Below are positions 40,349 to 48,359 of a DNA stretch of 64,000 bases, piece after piece. Every line of letters starts with the position of its first letter. The stretch's first letter is position 1. This DNA comes from Oscillospiraceae bacterium (GTDB lineage: Bacteria > Bacillota > Clostridia > Oscillospirales > Oscillospiraceae). A program made the position numbers and the translations under genes. Location of the stretch: positions 1-64,000 of the forward strand of contig WRMH01000005.1 of the NCBI GenBank assembly GCA_009777235.1, written 5' to 3'. The notes below the pieces were generated by a model. It saw only the letters and a list, made by a program, of their open reading frames with translations, had not been told where the DNA came from and did not search any database.

Positions 40349-40376
40349 AGTATACATACTCAGCAAAAAAAGTCAA
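40349..40376 (-). promoter_or_regulatory. Promoter of the AbrB-type gene with overlapping palindrome
   Basis: Minus-strand TTGACT (40371-40376) and TATACT (40349-40354) with a 16-base spacer. AGTAT-AC-ATACT (40349-40360) is a perfect palindrome over the -10 box and a candidate autorepression site. Confidence 0.55.
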
Positions 40377-40405
40377 GACAATCAGTCAGAAGGAGGGCAC
40401 AAAAT

Positions 40406-41824
40406 ATGTCAATAGTCAAAGGATACACTCTGCCGCACCCGCCGCTTGCCATACCGCAGGTGGGAGGAAAAAATACATCAAAAAACGCACATGGCGACGA
40501 AGATGGCGGGGCTAATATAGCAAAGACTCTTGCGGCGTTTAAGAAAGCGGCCTTGGACATAGCCGCTATCGCTCCCGAAACGATCATTTTCATTACGCCG
40601 CATGGCACAGCATACTCTGACTATTTTCATATTTCACCCGGCTTTGGGGCGGCAGGTGATTTTGGCAGGTTTGGAGCGCAAAGCGCGCGCCTTGAGACAT
40701 ATTTTGACGAAGAATTGATATTGCGGATAGAGGACGTGTCCGCCGCATCCGGCATACCCGCAGGTACGCAGGGGCAAAAAAATAAAGAGCTTGACCACGG
40801 CGTGATGGTGCCCATGTGGTTTATAAACGAGCAGTATACAAATTACAAATCTGTGTGCATATCGCAATCGGGAATGTCCGCGGCGGAGCATTATATGCTC
40901 GGTCAGGCCGTTTCAAAGGCAGTTGAGATGACAGGTCGCAAAACGGTGATAGTCGCATCATCAGATTTGTCTCACAAACTAACAAGCGACGGCCCGTATG
41001 GGTATGCTCCCGAAGGAGCCGAATTTGACAAAGCCGTGGTTGATACCCTTACCAAAGGAGACTTCTTATCGTTTTTGCAAATTGATGAGAAAATAAAAGA
41101 AAAAGCGGGGGAGTGCGGATATAACTCGCTTGCGGTTTTGGCCGGATGCTTTGATTTATTGGGTGTAAAGGCTGAGTTTTTGTCGTATGAAGCCCCGTTT
41201 GGCGTCGGATATGCCGTCATGAGCTTTGAATCAACAGGGACGCAAAGCACTGCAAACAGGTTAGAACGATATTTGAAGTTCAAGGTGAGAGAATCAGAAG
41301 AGAAACGTAACACGGAAGATGGTTATCAAAAACTTGCCAGAGAGTCATTAGAACATATGATTGAGACAGGCGAGAAACTGCCTATTCCCAATGGTTTGCC
41401 GTCTGAGATGACCGGCAAAAAAGCGGGGGTGTTCGTATCGCTGCACAAAAATGGCCGTCTGCGCGGCTGCATAGGTACGATAGCGCCTTCCACAGACTCT
41501 ATAGCCGAAGAGATTATCCAAAACGCGGTATCGGCGGGTTTGTCTGATACGCGCTTTTCGCCCGTCGCATCCGAAGAATTGCAATTTTTAAGCTATAAAG
41601 TTGACGTATTATCTGACCCGGAAGATATAGAAGGCATGGAACAGCTTGATGTGAAAAAATACGGCGTCATAGTGACAAGCGGATATAAGCGCGGTTTGCT
41701 GCTGCCAAACCTTGACGGAGTTGATACGACCATGCAGCAGATTGAAATAGCAAAAAATAAAGCCGGAATAACCGAAGATGAAAAGGTTAAATTGCAGCGA
41801 TTTGAAGTAATAAGGCACGGATAG
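40406..41824 (+). CDS. AmmeMemoRadiSam fusion: MEMO/LigB-like domain plus AMMECR1 domain
   Basis: A 472-residue two-domain protein. Residues 1-275 match the MEMO/extradiol dioxygenase subunit B fold, with metal-type histidines in FITPHGTA and ELDHGVMVPMWF and SSDLSHKL. Residues 295-472 are AMMECR1, with NGRLRGCIGTI and AVSAGLSDTRFSPV and SYKRGLLLPNLDGVDT-like ends (here SGYKRGLLLPNLDGVDT). The radical SAM partner follows at 41860. These three modules co-occur across bacteria and archaea, and both non-SAM parts have human homologues, yet the substrate is unknown. AAGGAGGG precedes the ATG. An iron- or copper-dependent oxidation linked to a radical step is a family-based guess. Confidence 0.87.
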   Translation: MSIVKGYTLPHPPLAIPQVGGKNTSKNAHGDEDGGANIAKTLAAFKKAALDIAAIAPETIIFITPHGTAYSDYFHISPGFGAAGDFGRFGAQSARLETYFDEELILRIEDVSAASGIPAGTQGQKNKELDHGVMVPMWFINEQYTNYKSVCISQSGMSAAEHYMLGQAVSKAVEMTGRKTVIVASSDLSHKLTSDGPYGYAPEGAEFDKAVVDTLTKGDFLSFLQIDEKIKEKAGECGYNSLAVLAGCFDLLGVKAEFLSYEAPFGVGYAVMSFESTGTQSTANRLERYLKFKVRESEEKRNTEDGYQKLARESLEHMIETGEKLPIPNGLPSEMTGKKAGVFVSLHKNGRLRGCIGTIAPSTDSIAEEIIQNAVSAGLSDTRFSPVASEELQFLSYKVDVLSDPEDIEGMEQLDVKKYGVIVTSGYKRGLLLPNLDGVDTTMQQIEIAKNKAGITEDEKVKLQRFEVIRHG

Positions 41825-41859
41825 GGGATAAAACAGCTAAAAATAGGGGAGAATATGCA

Positions 41860-42723
41860 GTGTTGGCGGATTATTGGACTTTAAACAAGGAAAGTAAGGA
41901 AAACAAGGAAATAAAATGTTTGCTGTGCCCCAATTTTTGCGTTATCGGAGAAAACAGCGCGGGAAAATGCTCTGTCAGGGCAAATATTAAAGGCGAGCTT
42001 GTGGCGGAAAGCTATGGATATGTAAGCTCGATAGCCCTTGACCCCATTGAAAAAAAGCCGTTATATAATTTTCAAAGAGGCAGCAAAATACTTTCGATAG
42101 GCAGCTACGGCTGCAATTTGCATTGCCCGTTTTGCCAAAACTATGCCATCTCACTCGAGTATGATAAAAGCAAAATGCAAAACGCGGCACCCGAGTTAAT
42201 AGCCCGCCTCGCTATGACTTTCGTCCCTGACGGGAACATCGGCGTTGCGTATACATACAATGAACCTCTGATAGGGTTTGAGTTTGTGAGAGATACAGGG
42301 AGGCTGATAAAAGAAGCGGGTCTTATGAACGTGATCGTAACAAACGGATATATCAATATCCGTCCGCTAAGTGAATTGCTGCCTATTGTAGACGCAATGA
42401 ACATTGATATTAAAGGAAATCAAGCGGGAACATATAATATGGTCGGAGGAAAGGCAAAAGAGGTCAAAAGCGTAATTGAGGCCGCGCATAAGGTTTGTCA
42501 TGTGGAAGTGACGACACTTATTACGCCCGAGCAGACAAAAGAAGACATAGAAGATATTGCAAAATGGCTCTCGGGCATAGACCCGAATATCCCGTATCAC
42601 CTGACAAGATTTTTTCCAAGATATAAATATATCGGCAAGACTCCGACGCCCGCCGGTGTCATGTATGAAATGAAAAACACCGCCGGGCAATATTTGGAAA
42701 ATGTATTTTTGGGGAATATGTGA
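41860..42723 (+). CDS. amrS: AmmeMemoRadiSam system radical SAM enzyme
   Basis: A 287-residue radical SAM protein. The [4Fe-4S] motif CNLHCPFC has Cys85, Cys89 and Cys92 (CX3CX2C). Four further cysteines (C20, C23, C27, C37) precede the barrel in KCLLCPNFCVIGENSAGKC, as in this family and in pyruvate formate-lyase activase relatives. GNIGVAYTYNEPLIGFEF and MNVIVTNGYI fit the family. The start is GTG at 41860 with AGGGGAG eight bases upstream. It is cotranscribed with the MEMO-AMMECR1 fusion. The reaction and target are unknown. Confidence 0.9.
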   Translation: MLADYWTLNKESKENKEIKCLLCPNFCVIGENSAGKCSVRANIKGELVAESYGYVSSIALDPIEKKPLYNFQRGSKILSIGSYGCNLHCPFCQNYAISLEYDKSKMQNAAPELIARLAMTFVPDGNIGVAYTYNEPLIGFEFVRDTGRLIKEAGLMNVIVTNGYINIRPLSELLPIVDAMNIDIKGNQAGTYNMVGGKAKEVKSVIEAAHKVCHVEVTTLITPEQTKEDIEDIAKWLSGIDPNIPYHLTRFFPRYKYIGKTPTPAGVMYEMKNTAGQYLENVFLGNM

Positions 42724-42750
42724 GTGATGTCCGGTTTGTTTAGACTTTGA

Positions 42751-42960
42751 TTAGACTTGTGGCTCTACTTGCCGCCGGACAACAGGCAATTCCACTATTT
42801 TTGCTTTAATGCCATGCCGAGCCAGTATGTCCCGCCCTTTGTTATTGAAGAAAGCGACACGCTCCTGTGTTGTCATATCCTTTGTTTGCTCATAAAGTTT
42901 TATGCGTGTGGCGTCAAGGCGATCCTCAAGGTCGCTATTGTGTATCGTATTGTTCATCAT
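42751..42960 (-). CDS. Probable antitoxin partner of the PIN protein, 69 aa
   Basis: A 69-residue charged protein. The N-terminal helix DLEDRLDATRIKLYEQTKDMTTQERVAFFNNKG (quoted in part) is typical of small antitoxins encoded next to PIN genes. It overlaps the end of the PIN gene by 26 bases, giving translational coupling in the order toxin then antitoxin. AAGGAGG precedes two adjacent ATGs. No DNA-binding fold is obvious. The antitoxin role is inferred from size and overlap. Confidence 0.65.
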   Translation of the reverse strand: MMNNTIHNSDLEDRLDATRIKLYEQTKDMTTQERVAFFNNKGRDILARHGIKAKIVELPVVRRQVEPQV

Positions 42961-43411
42961 CTAAAACCTCCTTCGCGGTACAGATTAAAACGTTGCTGTA
43001 CCCATTTTTATTGTTAATACGGTCAGTCAAAAGCTTTGTTTTTGTGCGGTTGATATGCTTGTAATTATAGGACAATACATAATCAAGACCATGTATGGAT
43101 GATATGGCAATTTGCGCTCCGTCCAACCGAAACTTTGCGGGAAGAATGCCCTCTGAAACATACAGGTCTGCGAGCAAATCCGATTCGTCAGAGGTGTTAA
43201 AAACCGTAATGTTGTATTCGTCAAGCAAAGCTAACATTTTGCTCCGTTTTGGTTCGTCCGCGTCCTCTAATTCACCGATAGTATAAAGCGACGTGTATGC
43301 CTCATGCTTTCCGGCGCGGATTGCTTCAAATAGTCGGACTGTATCGGCGTGACCGTCCCGCTCGGTGTCAAAGTAATAATTAAAGATGGTCGTTTCAAGA
43401 TACAGCTTCAT
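42935..43411 (-). CDS. PIN-domain protein, probable type II toxin
   Basis: A 158-residue PIN nuclease. The start MKLYLETTIFNYYFD carries Glu6 where most PIN domains have Asp. Further acidic positions are TIGELEDAD and the LDGAQIAISSIHGLDYVLSYNYKHINR core with Asp and the Asn of the NYKH motif. The Glu-for-Asp change may weaken but need not abolish metal binding. The 69-residue partner gene overlaps its 3' end. It belongs to a different PIN subgroup from the VapC at 27655. Confidence 0.75.
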   Translation of the reverse strand: MKLYLETTIFNYYFDTERDGHADTVRLFEAIRAGKHEAYTSLYTIGELEDADEPKRSKMLALLDEYNITVFNTSDESDLLADLYVSEGILPAKFRLDGAQIAISSIHGLDYVLSYNYKHINRTKTKLLTDRINNKNGYSNVLICTAKEVLDDEQYDTQ

Positions 43412-43623
43412 GTCGCTACAACCCCCTGCAAACTTTCTTATAATTATACTATACGCTTTTTTTATTGGAAAATCAACCGAGTAAAAGAGAATAAGCTAAT
43501 TAAATAAACTAGTAAACCAGCTTATTTCTGTTTCATAGATATTGCCGGATGCCATCAATTTAGTGTTTTCAATTGCGTATTTCTATCGTTTGCCATTTTT
43601 AATAGCGAATCAGCCAGTGTTTC

Positions 43624-43652
43624 CAATTCGGCACACAGTGTGTGCCGAATTG
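43624..43652. repeat. Perfect 13-bp palindrome CAATTCGGCACAC/GTGTGCCGAATTG
   Basis: Two 13-base arms around AGT in the 43412-43923 gap, upstream of no gene on either strand within 270 bases. No T run follows, so it is not a standard terminator. It could be a protein site or an element remnant. Confidence 0.75.
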
Positions 43653-43760
43653 AGGTGGTCACAATATCGGCTATTGCTTCGCATCACAAATAAAGAAAAG
43701 CGTGAATAGTATGCCAAAGAACGCTCGTCAAAAAAGCCGGAAGCGTATATTATTACGCCT

Positions 43761-43845
43761 CCAGCTTGCAGTTTCGTGTGAAATTTCCAAATTCCAGCTT
43801 GCAGTTTCGTGTAGGATTTCCAAATTCCAGCTAGCAGTTTCGTAC
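43761..43845. repeat. 33-base tandem repeat, 2.6 copies
   Basis: The unit begins CCAGCTTGCAGTTTCGTG and ends TTTCCAAATT; two full copies (43761-43793, 43794-43826) and a partial one. An open reading of 78 codons crosses it and encodes repeated FQLAVS, but it has no ribosome site and looks like repeat translation. A GGGGACGCGCCCC/GGGCGC hairpin region follows near 43868-43890. The rest of the 512-base gap shows nothing. Confidence 0.75.
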
Positions 43846-43923
43846 ATAGTATGGCGATGTTTTTGTAGGGGACGCGCCCCTGCGCGTCCCGTTAGCGCCC
43901 CGTCAGCGACTTACCGGTGGGTA

Positions 43924-44487
43924 TCAATCTGTATATAGCCGTGAGTAGATATAGCAATCATGCAAGCCATCGGGCAACACAAAACAATGCCGTAATAGAC
44001 CTTCCCTTAAAAAACCGTTCTTTTCAAGAGCTTTCCATGACCCTATGTTATTTGGCTCAACTGTTGTATAAATTCTTTCCAACTTCAAAGTGTTAAATCC
44101 AAACTCAACCACAGGTGAAATACACATTGACATTATCCCTTTACCCCAATGTTCCCTACCCAAAAAGAAACCAATGTTAGCAGACGTGTTGTTGTTTTCA
44201 AAAGAATTAAAATGAATACGTCCCATTGCTTTATTTGTCGTGCTATTGCTGATAGTCCAACAATAACTATTGGCTTTTTGAAAGCCTTTGATTTCATTGC
44301 TGAGAATTATCCTTATCTGCTCTGCGTTTGGCTTGCTTCTATACCCTTCATAATACTTAAATGCGTCTGAGTCTGACCAAATCGCTTCAAACTCATCAAA
44401 GTCTCCCTCTGCATCAACTTGACGCAACAAGATACCGCTATTTACCCATAATGACTTGAACTCTTTGAAGTTATCTTTGAAAGCCAT
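43924..44487 (-). CDS. GNAT-family N-acetyltransferase (RimJ/RimL-like)
   Basis: A 187-residue acetyltransferase. LRQVDAEGDFDEFEAIWSD is the N-terminal strand-helix. GFFLGREHWGKGIMSMCISPVVEFGFNTLKLERIYTTVEPNNIGSWKALEKNGFLREGLLR (quoted in part) gives the acetyl-CoA loop GREHWGKGI and the NxxSxxxLEKxGF signature. It probably modifies a protein N-terminus or an amine-bearing small molecule in the cytoplasm. AGGAGGAGG precedes the ATG. It is a single gene between repeats and ppk. Confidence 0.85.
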   Translation of the reverse strand: MAFKDNFKEFKSLWVNSGILLRQVDAEGDFDEFEAIWSDSDAFKYYEGYRSKPNAEQIRIILSNEIKGFQKANSYCWTISNSTTNKAMGRIHFNSFENNNTSANIGFFLGREHWGKGIMSMCISPVVEFGFNTLKLERIYTTVEPNNIGSWKALEKNGFLREGLLRHCFVLPDGLHDCYIYSRLYTD

Positions 44488-44623
44488 CTTTCTGCCTCCT
44501 CCTCCATAAATATAAATTTTCTACGCCATCCCTATCAATAACCATAATAGAAAGACAGCGCTGCCGCATGGTCACTATATCATAACCCCAGCAGCAAGCC
44601 CGGCTTCTTGCCTCCCCACCCTC

Positions 44624-46804
44624 TCATCCCCGCGAGCCAAAGAACCTTTTTAAGAAAGGCGTTTTTTCAGTCGCATTTGCGTTTTCCTTTGCGCTTGCGG
44701 CGACGGCGGCGGCGATGCTCTCGGCCGCAAGAAGCCGGGCGGCATGAGATTCGGCGTCACCCCTCAGTTTTTCCTGCGAACTCATTTGATGGTCACTATC
44801 TGAAAAATCTCGCAAGGCATAGCTTCCATCCTCTTTTAATACCCAGGCATCCATGTTGTCGCTAAAGATAATATCGAGCATTTGCCTTATTTGCGCCTTT
44901 ACAGAGGGATCGAGGATAGGGCACGCAATCTCTACTCTCCGTAGGGTGTTCCTTGTCATAAGGTCAGCTGACGATATATATATCATCTCTTCATCGCCGA
45001 CACCGAAGCAAAAGACCCGGGTATGCTCAAGAAACCTGCCGACAATGCTGACAGCCTGTATATTTTCCGTGATTCCCGCGATACCCGGCACAAGGCAGCA
45101 TATGCCCCGTATGTTCATAAGAACCTCAACTCCCGAGTTTCCGGCATCAACAAGTTTATTTATAATATCTATATCGGACAGGGAATTACATTTGATCGTT
45201 ATTTTGCCATGACCGCCGCTTGCCGCTTTTTTAATTTCATTGTCAATGGCCGAGAGCATATTTGACTTAAAGCTGTTTGGAGCGACCCAAAGGTGGGAGT
45301 ACTGCCCGCTTAAATTATCCGTCAGCATATTGCTAAAGAAAGCGGCGGCATCTTTCCCTATCTCTTGATTTGAAGTTATAAGCGAAAGGTCGGTATAAAG
45401 CTTCGCGGTCAGTTCGTTATAGTTTCCGGTGCCTATTTGCGTGATATATGAAATCTCGCCGTCAGAATCCTTGCGCGTTATAAGGCATACCTTGGCGTGG
45501 CATTTGTAGCCGACAAGCCCGTATATGACGCGGCAGCCCGCGTCTTCTAAGCGATTTGCCCATTCAATATTGTTGCTTTCGTCAAATCGCGCACGCAATT
45601 CCATGAGAACAATGATTTCCTTACCATTCTCCGCAGCAGAAATAAGTGATTCTATCAGCTTTGATTGCGCATCTATGCGATAGAGCGTTATTTTGATAGA
45701 TAATACCGACAAATCATCGACGGCTTGGCGTATCATTGACAAAAAAGCGGACATACTGTCAAAGGGATATGATAAAAGTATGTCGCCGCCGTATGCGCGT
45801 TTTAACATATCCGCCCTGTCGGCGCGTGGCAAAGAGTATGCGGGTATATGCGCGGGCCACAGGAGCGGGGTGGTGATTTGCCTGTCAAAATGGCGGTGGA
45901 GGGTCAGGCCAAAACTGAGATCGAGCGGAGTTTTTGGCCGGAATACTTGAGAAGGCTTTAAAGTGAGCTTTTCGCACAGAAAATTTAACATTTCCTTGCT
46001 CATAGAACCGGAAACTTCAAGCCTGACCGGAGCCAGACGCTGCCGCTTTTTTAGCAGAGCCTTCATATGTTGACGAAAATCCATATCTTCGTCCAAAAGC
46101 TCCGCCGCAGAATCAAAATCAGCGTTGCGCGTGACGGCGATAACACATTTTTCCGATATTTGATAATTTGCAAAAACCAAAGAAGCAAAATGCAAAACCA
46201 AATCCTCAAGCAGCACGAAGCGGGAGGCGTCAAGAAATATCAGCCGTTCCGTATTTGAAGGTACGGCTATGAGCGCGAATGTGCTGCCTTTTCTTTTTTC
46301 GATTGTCACGGCAATATGCAGCTGCTTGTTTTGTATATGCGGAAACGGGTGCTTTGGGTCAATGATCGAGGGGGAAAGAATTGACAAAATATTATGTGTA
46401 AAATACTGCCGCAGCTTTTTTAGCTCGGCGTCGGAAACATCGCTCATGGAGATAAGCTCAATCTTGCGTTTTTTTAGCGAGTCCATGACGGCACGGTATG
46501 CGTCGTCAGAGAGAGTATATAGCGAAGTGACGGCATGAAATATTGCCAAAAGCTGTTCTTTGGCCGTCATGCCCGTGTGGTCGTCGCCGATTTTTCCGTC
46601 TATCAGCTTGGAATATGTCAGTGAACCGACACGTATCATAAAAAATTCATCAAGGTTATTTGAGAAAATCGAAATAAATTTGAGCCGTTCGAGAAGAGGC
46701 GTTTCCACTCTATTGGCTTGAAGCAAAACGCGCTCGTTAAACAAAAGCCACGACAGCTCCCTGTTTTGCATATATTCAGATGACTTAAACAAATTATCTT
46801 TCAT
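44624..46804 (-). CDS. ppk1: Polyphosphate kinase 1
   Basis: A 726-residue enzyme that reversibly polymerises ATP gamma-phosphate into polyphosphate. The N-terminal helical domain has NRELSWLLFNERVLLQA and NLDEFFMIRVGSL. The catalytic phospholipase D-like core has YGLVGYKCHAKVCLITRK, whose His is the phosphorylated residue type, ITQIGTGNYNELTAKLYTDLSL, and the second-half STRNxxRRVE-like SADLMTRNTLRRVEIACPI. The last ~70 residues, rich in Ala and Glu, are an added tail. It is divergent from murI. Polyphosphate links to stress survival, but no exopolyphosphatase is adjacent. Confidence 0.92.
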   Translation of the reverse strand: MKDNLFKSSEYMQNRELSWLLFNERVLLQANRVETPLLERLKFISIFSNNLDEFFMIRVGSLTYSKLIDGKIGDDHTGMTAKEQLLAIFHAVTSLYTLSDDAYRAVMDSLKKRKIELISMSDVSDAELKKLRQYFTHNILSILSPSIIDPKHPFPHIQNKQLHIAVTIEKRKGSTFALIAVPSNTERLIFLDASRFVLLEDLVLHFASLVFANYQISEKCVIAVTRNADFDSAAELLDEDMDFRQHMKALLKKRQRLAPVRLEVSGSMSKEMLNFLCEKLTLKPSQVFRPKTPLDLSFGLTLHRHFDRQITTPLLWPAHIPAYSLPRADRADMLKRAYGGDILLSYPFDSMSAFLSMIRQAVDDLSVLSIKITLYRIDAQSKLIESLISAAENGKEIIVLMELRARFDESNNIEWANRLEDAGCRVIYGLVGYKCHAKVCLITRKDSDGEISYITQIGTGNYNELTAKLYTDLSLITSNQEIGKDAAAFFSNMLTDNLSGQYSHLWVAPNSFKSNMLSAIDNEIKKAASGGHGKITIKCNSLSDIDIINKLVDAGNSGVEVLMNIRGICCLVPGIAGITENIQAVSIVGRFLEHTRVFCFGVGDEEMIYISSADLMTRNTLRRVEIACPILDPSVKAQIRQMLDIIFSDNMDAWVLKEDGSYALRDFSDSDHQMSSQEKLRGDAESHAARLLAAESIAAAVAASAKENANATEKTPFLKRFFGSRG

Positions 46805-46839
46805 CGCGTAAATCCTCTCTGTGATTACAAGATGGCTAT

Positions 46840-46868
46840 ATTTTACGAAAAATTTCCGCTCTGGGCAA
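46840..46868 (-). promoter_or_regulatory. Promoter of ppk1
   Basis: Minus-strand -35 TTGCCC (46863-46868), 17-base spacer, -10 TAAAAT (46840-46845). No Pho-box-like direct repeats were recognised near it. Confidence 0.45.
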
Positions 46869-46891
46869 GCAAAATTATATAGATGTAGTGG

Positions 46892-46920
46892 TTGAATATT
46901 TTTTTATTTTAGCATATTAT
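46892..46920 (+). promoter_or_regulatory. Promoter of the murI-argS operon
   Basis: -35 TTGAAT (46892-46897), 17-base spacer, -10 TATTAT (46915-46920). It starts about 50 bases before the murI ATG and back-to-back with the ppk1 promoter. Confidence 0.6.
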
Positions 46921-46969
46921 GGTGAGGCGCAAAGAAAGAATGTGTTATGCGCAAGGTAAGGAAAGTAAG

Positions 46970-47776
46970 ATGGACAACCGTTCAATAGGTGTATTCGATT
47001 CCGGGCTTGGCGGGCTTACGATGGTAAAAGCCTTGGCCGCGCTTATTAAAAATGAAAACATCATATATCTTGGCGATACGGGCAGAGTACCCTATGGGTC
47101 GCGCTCAAAAGAAACAATAACAAAGTACGCAGCGCAAAACGCCGCTTTTTTAGCAGGCTTTGACATAAAAGCAATGGTAGTGGCCTGCAACACGGTTTGC
47201 TCCGTTGCCTTTGAGCCGCTGAGGGAAGCATATGAAATGCCTATATACGAAGTTGTGACGGCGCCATGCGAGGCGGCGGTGAAAATCACAAAAAACAAAA
47301 AAATCGGCGTCATAGGAACAGCGGCCACCATTTCAAGCGGGACTTATGAGGCGAAGCTGCGGCAGTTAGACCCCGGCATTGATGTATGCTCGATTCCGTG
47401 CCCTCTCTTTGTACCTCTTGCGGAAGAAGGGTTTACAGCGCAAGATGACGAGATTGCCATCTGCACGGCAAAACGTTATTTGACCATACTCAAAGATTAC
47501 GGCATTGATACGCTCATACTTGGCTGCACGCACTACCCGCTCTTGACTGATGTCATATCATATGTCGTGGGCGGCGAAGTAACCCTTGTTGATTCGGGGG
47601 CGCAGACGGCAAAGACGGTAGCGAAGGATTTAGAAAAAAAAGGATTGCTATCCGGCGGCGCAAGAGGTAAAATAAGTTATTTTGTTACGGATGCCACAGA
47701 TGGTTTTGAATCACGGGCATCAAGATTTCTAAAAGCGGATATACACGGCATGGCACGGCAAGTATCGCTCGAATAA
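46970..47776 (+). CDS. murI: Glutamate racemase
   Basis: A 268-residue cofactor-independent racemase that makes D-glutamate for peptidoglycan. The two-base mechanism residues are Cys73 (VACNTVC) and Cys186 (LGCTHYPLL); IGVFDSGLGGLT with Asp10 starts the fold. The ATG at 46970 after AAGGAAAG gives the standard start; a reading open from 46919 has no need of the extra residues. It is the first gene of a run with DUF1934 and argS. Confidence 0.92.
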   Translation: MDNRSIGVFDSGLGGLTMVKALAALIKNENIIYLGDTGRVPYGSRSKETITKYAAQNAAFLAGFDIKAMVVACNTVCSVAFEPLREAYEMPIYEVVTAPCEAAVKITKNKKIGVIGTAATISSGTYEAKLRQLDPGIDVCSIPCPLFVPLAEEGFTAQDDEIAICTAKRYLTILKDYGIDTLILGCTHYPLLTDVISYVVGGEVTLVDSGAQTAKTVAKDLEKKGLLSGGARGKISYFVTDATDGFESRASRFLKADIHGMARQVSLE

Positions 47777-47785
47777 TGGATAAGA

Positions 47786-48304
47786 ATGGACGAAATTAAA
47801 ATGGATGGAATTGACGGAGTAAAAAAAGTACTGATATCAATTAAAGGCTTACCGATTTTTGCCGAAGAAGACGGCGAAGGCTTTGAGCTGATGACTGACG
47901 GCGAATATCTGCAAGCGGACGGCAAATCAACTTTCAGATACGAAGAAGGCGCGGTCATGGGTCATGGCGGGCTCTTTACGACCTTTGATGTCGAACCCGA
48001 CCGCGTCATACTGCGGCGCGGCGACATGAGCACATTCATCAGGCCGACCGACATAATGGGAAGCGGAAGCATACTTGGCGAAATTGGCGAGGGCGGAGAT
48101 ATGATTTTTTGCGAAAAGCAAAAGCATAATTTTCTGTACAATACGCCTTTTGGATCGGTACTTCTGGGTATTGACACGCACAGCATTAAAAAGGATATGA
48201 CCGACGATGGCGGAAATCTTGAAATACGTTACGATATTGAGGTGGACAATATAGCCGTCAGTCAAAACCTATTTCGGATCAACATAAAAAGCCTGCCGCA
48301 GTAG
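47786..48304 (+). CDS. DUF1934 beta-barrel protein (YwiB-like)
   Basis: A 172-residue soluble, strand-rich protein. ISIKGLPIFAEEDGEGFELMTDGEYLQ, STFRYEEGAVMGHGG, and FGSVLLGIDTHSIKKDMTDDGGNLEIRYDIE (each quoted in part) follow the DUF1934/YwiB pattern, a lipocalin-like barrel. In Bacillus the same gene sits directly before argS, as here. Function is unknown; the conserved neighbourhood suggests a link to arginyl-tRNA or cell-wall precursor supply. The ATG lies nine bases after murI. Confidence 0.8.
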   Translation: MDEIKMDGIDGVKKVLISIKGLPIFAEEDGEGFELMTDGEYLQADGKSTFRYEEGAVMGHGGLFTTFDVEPDRVILRRGDMSTFIRPTDIMGSGSILGEIGEGGDMIFCEKQKHNFLYNTPFGSVLLGIDTHSIKKDMTDDGGNLEIRYDIEVDNIAVSQNLFRINIKSLPQ

Positions 48305-48359
48305 GGTAGGCCGCGCAGGCGAGACGTCTGAGCCGGAGAAAATTACACAAGGTTGCCTT

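Noticed and set aside
43702..43938. 78-codon frame across the 33-bp repeats
   Set aside because: It has no ribosome site; the product is repeat translation and it runs into the GNAT gene region.
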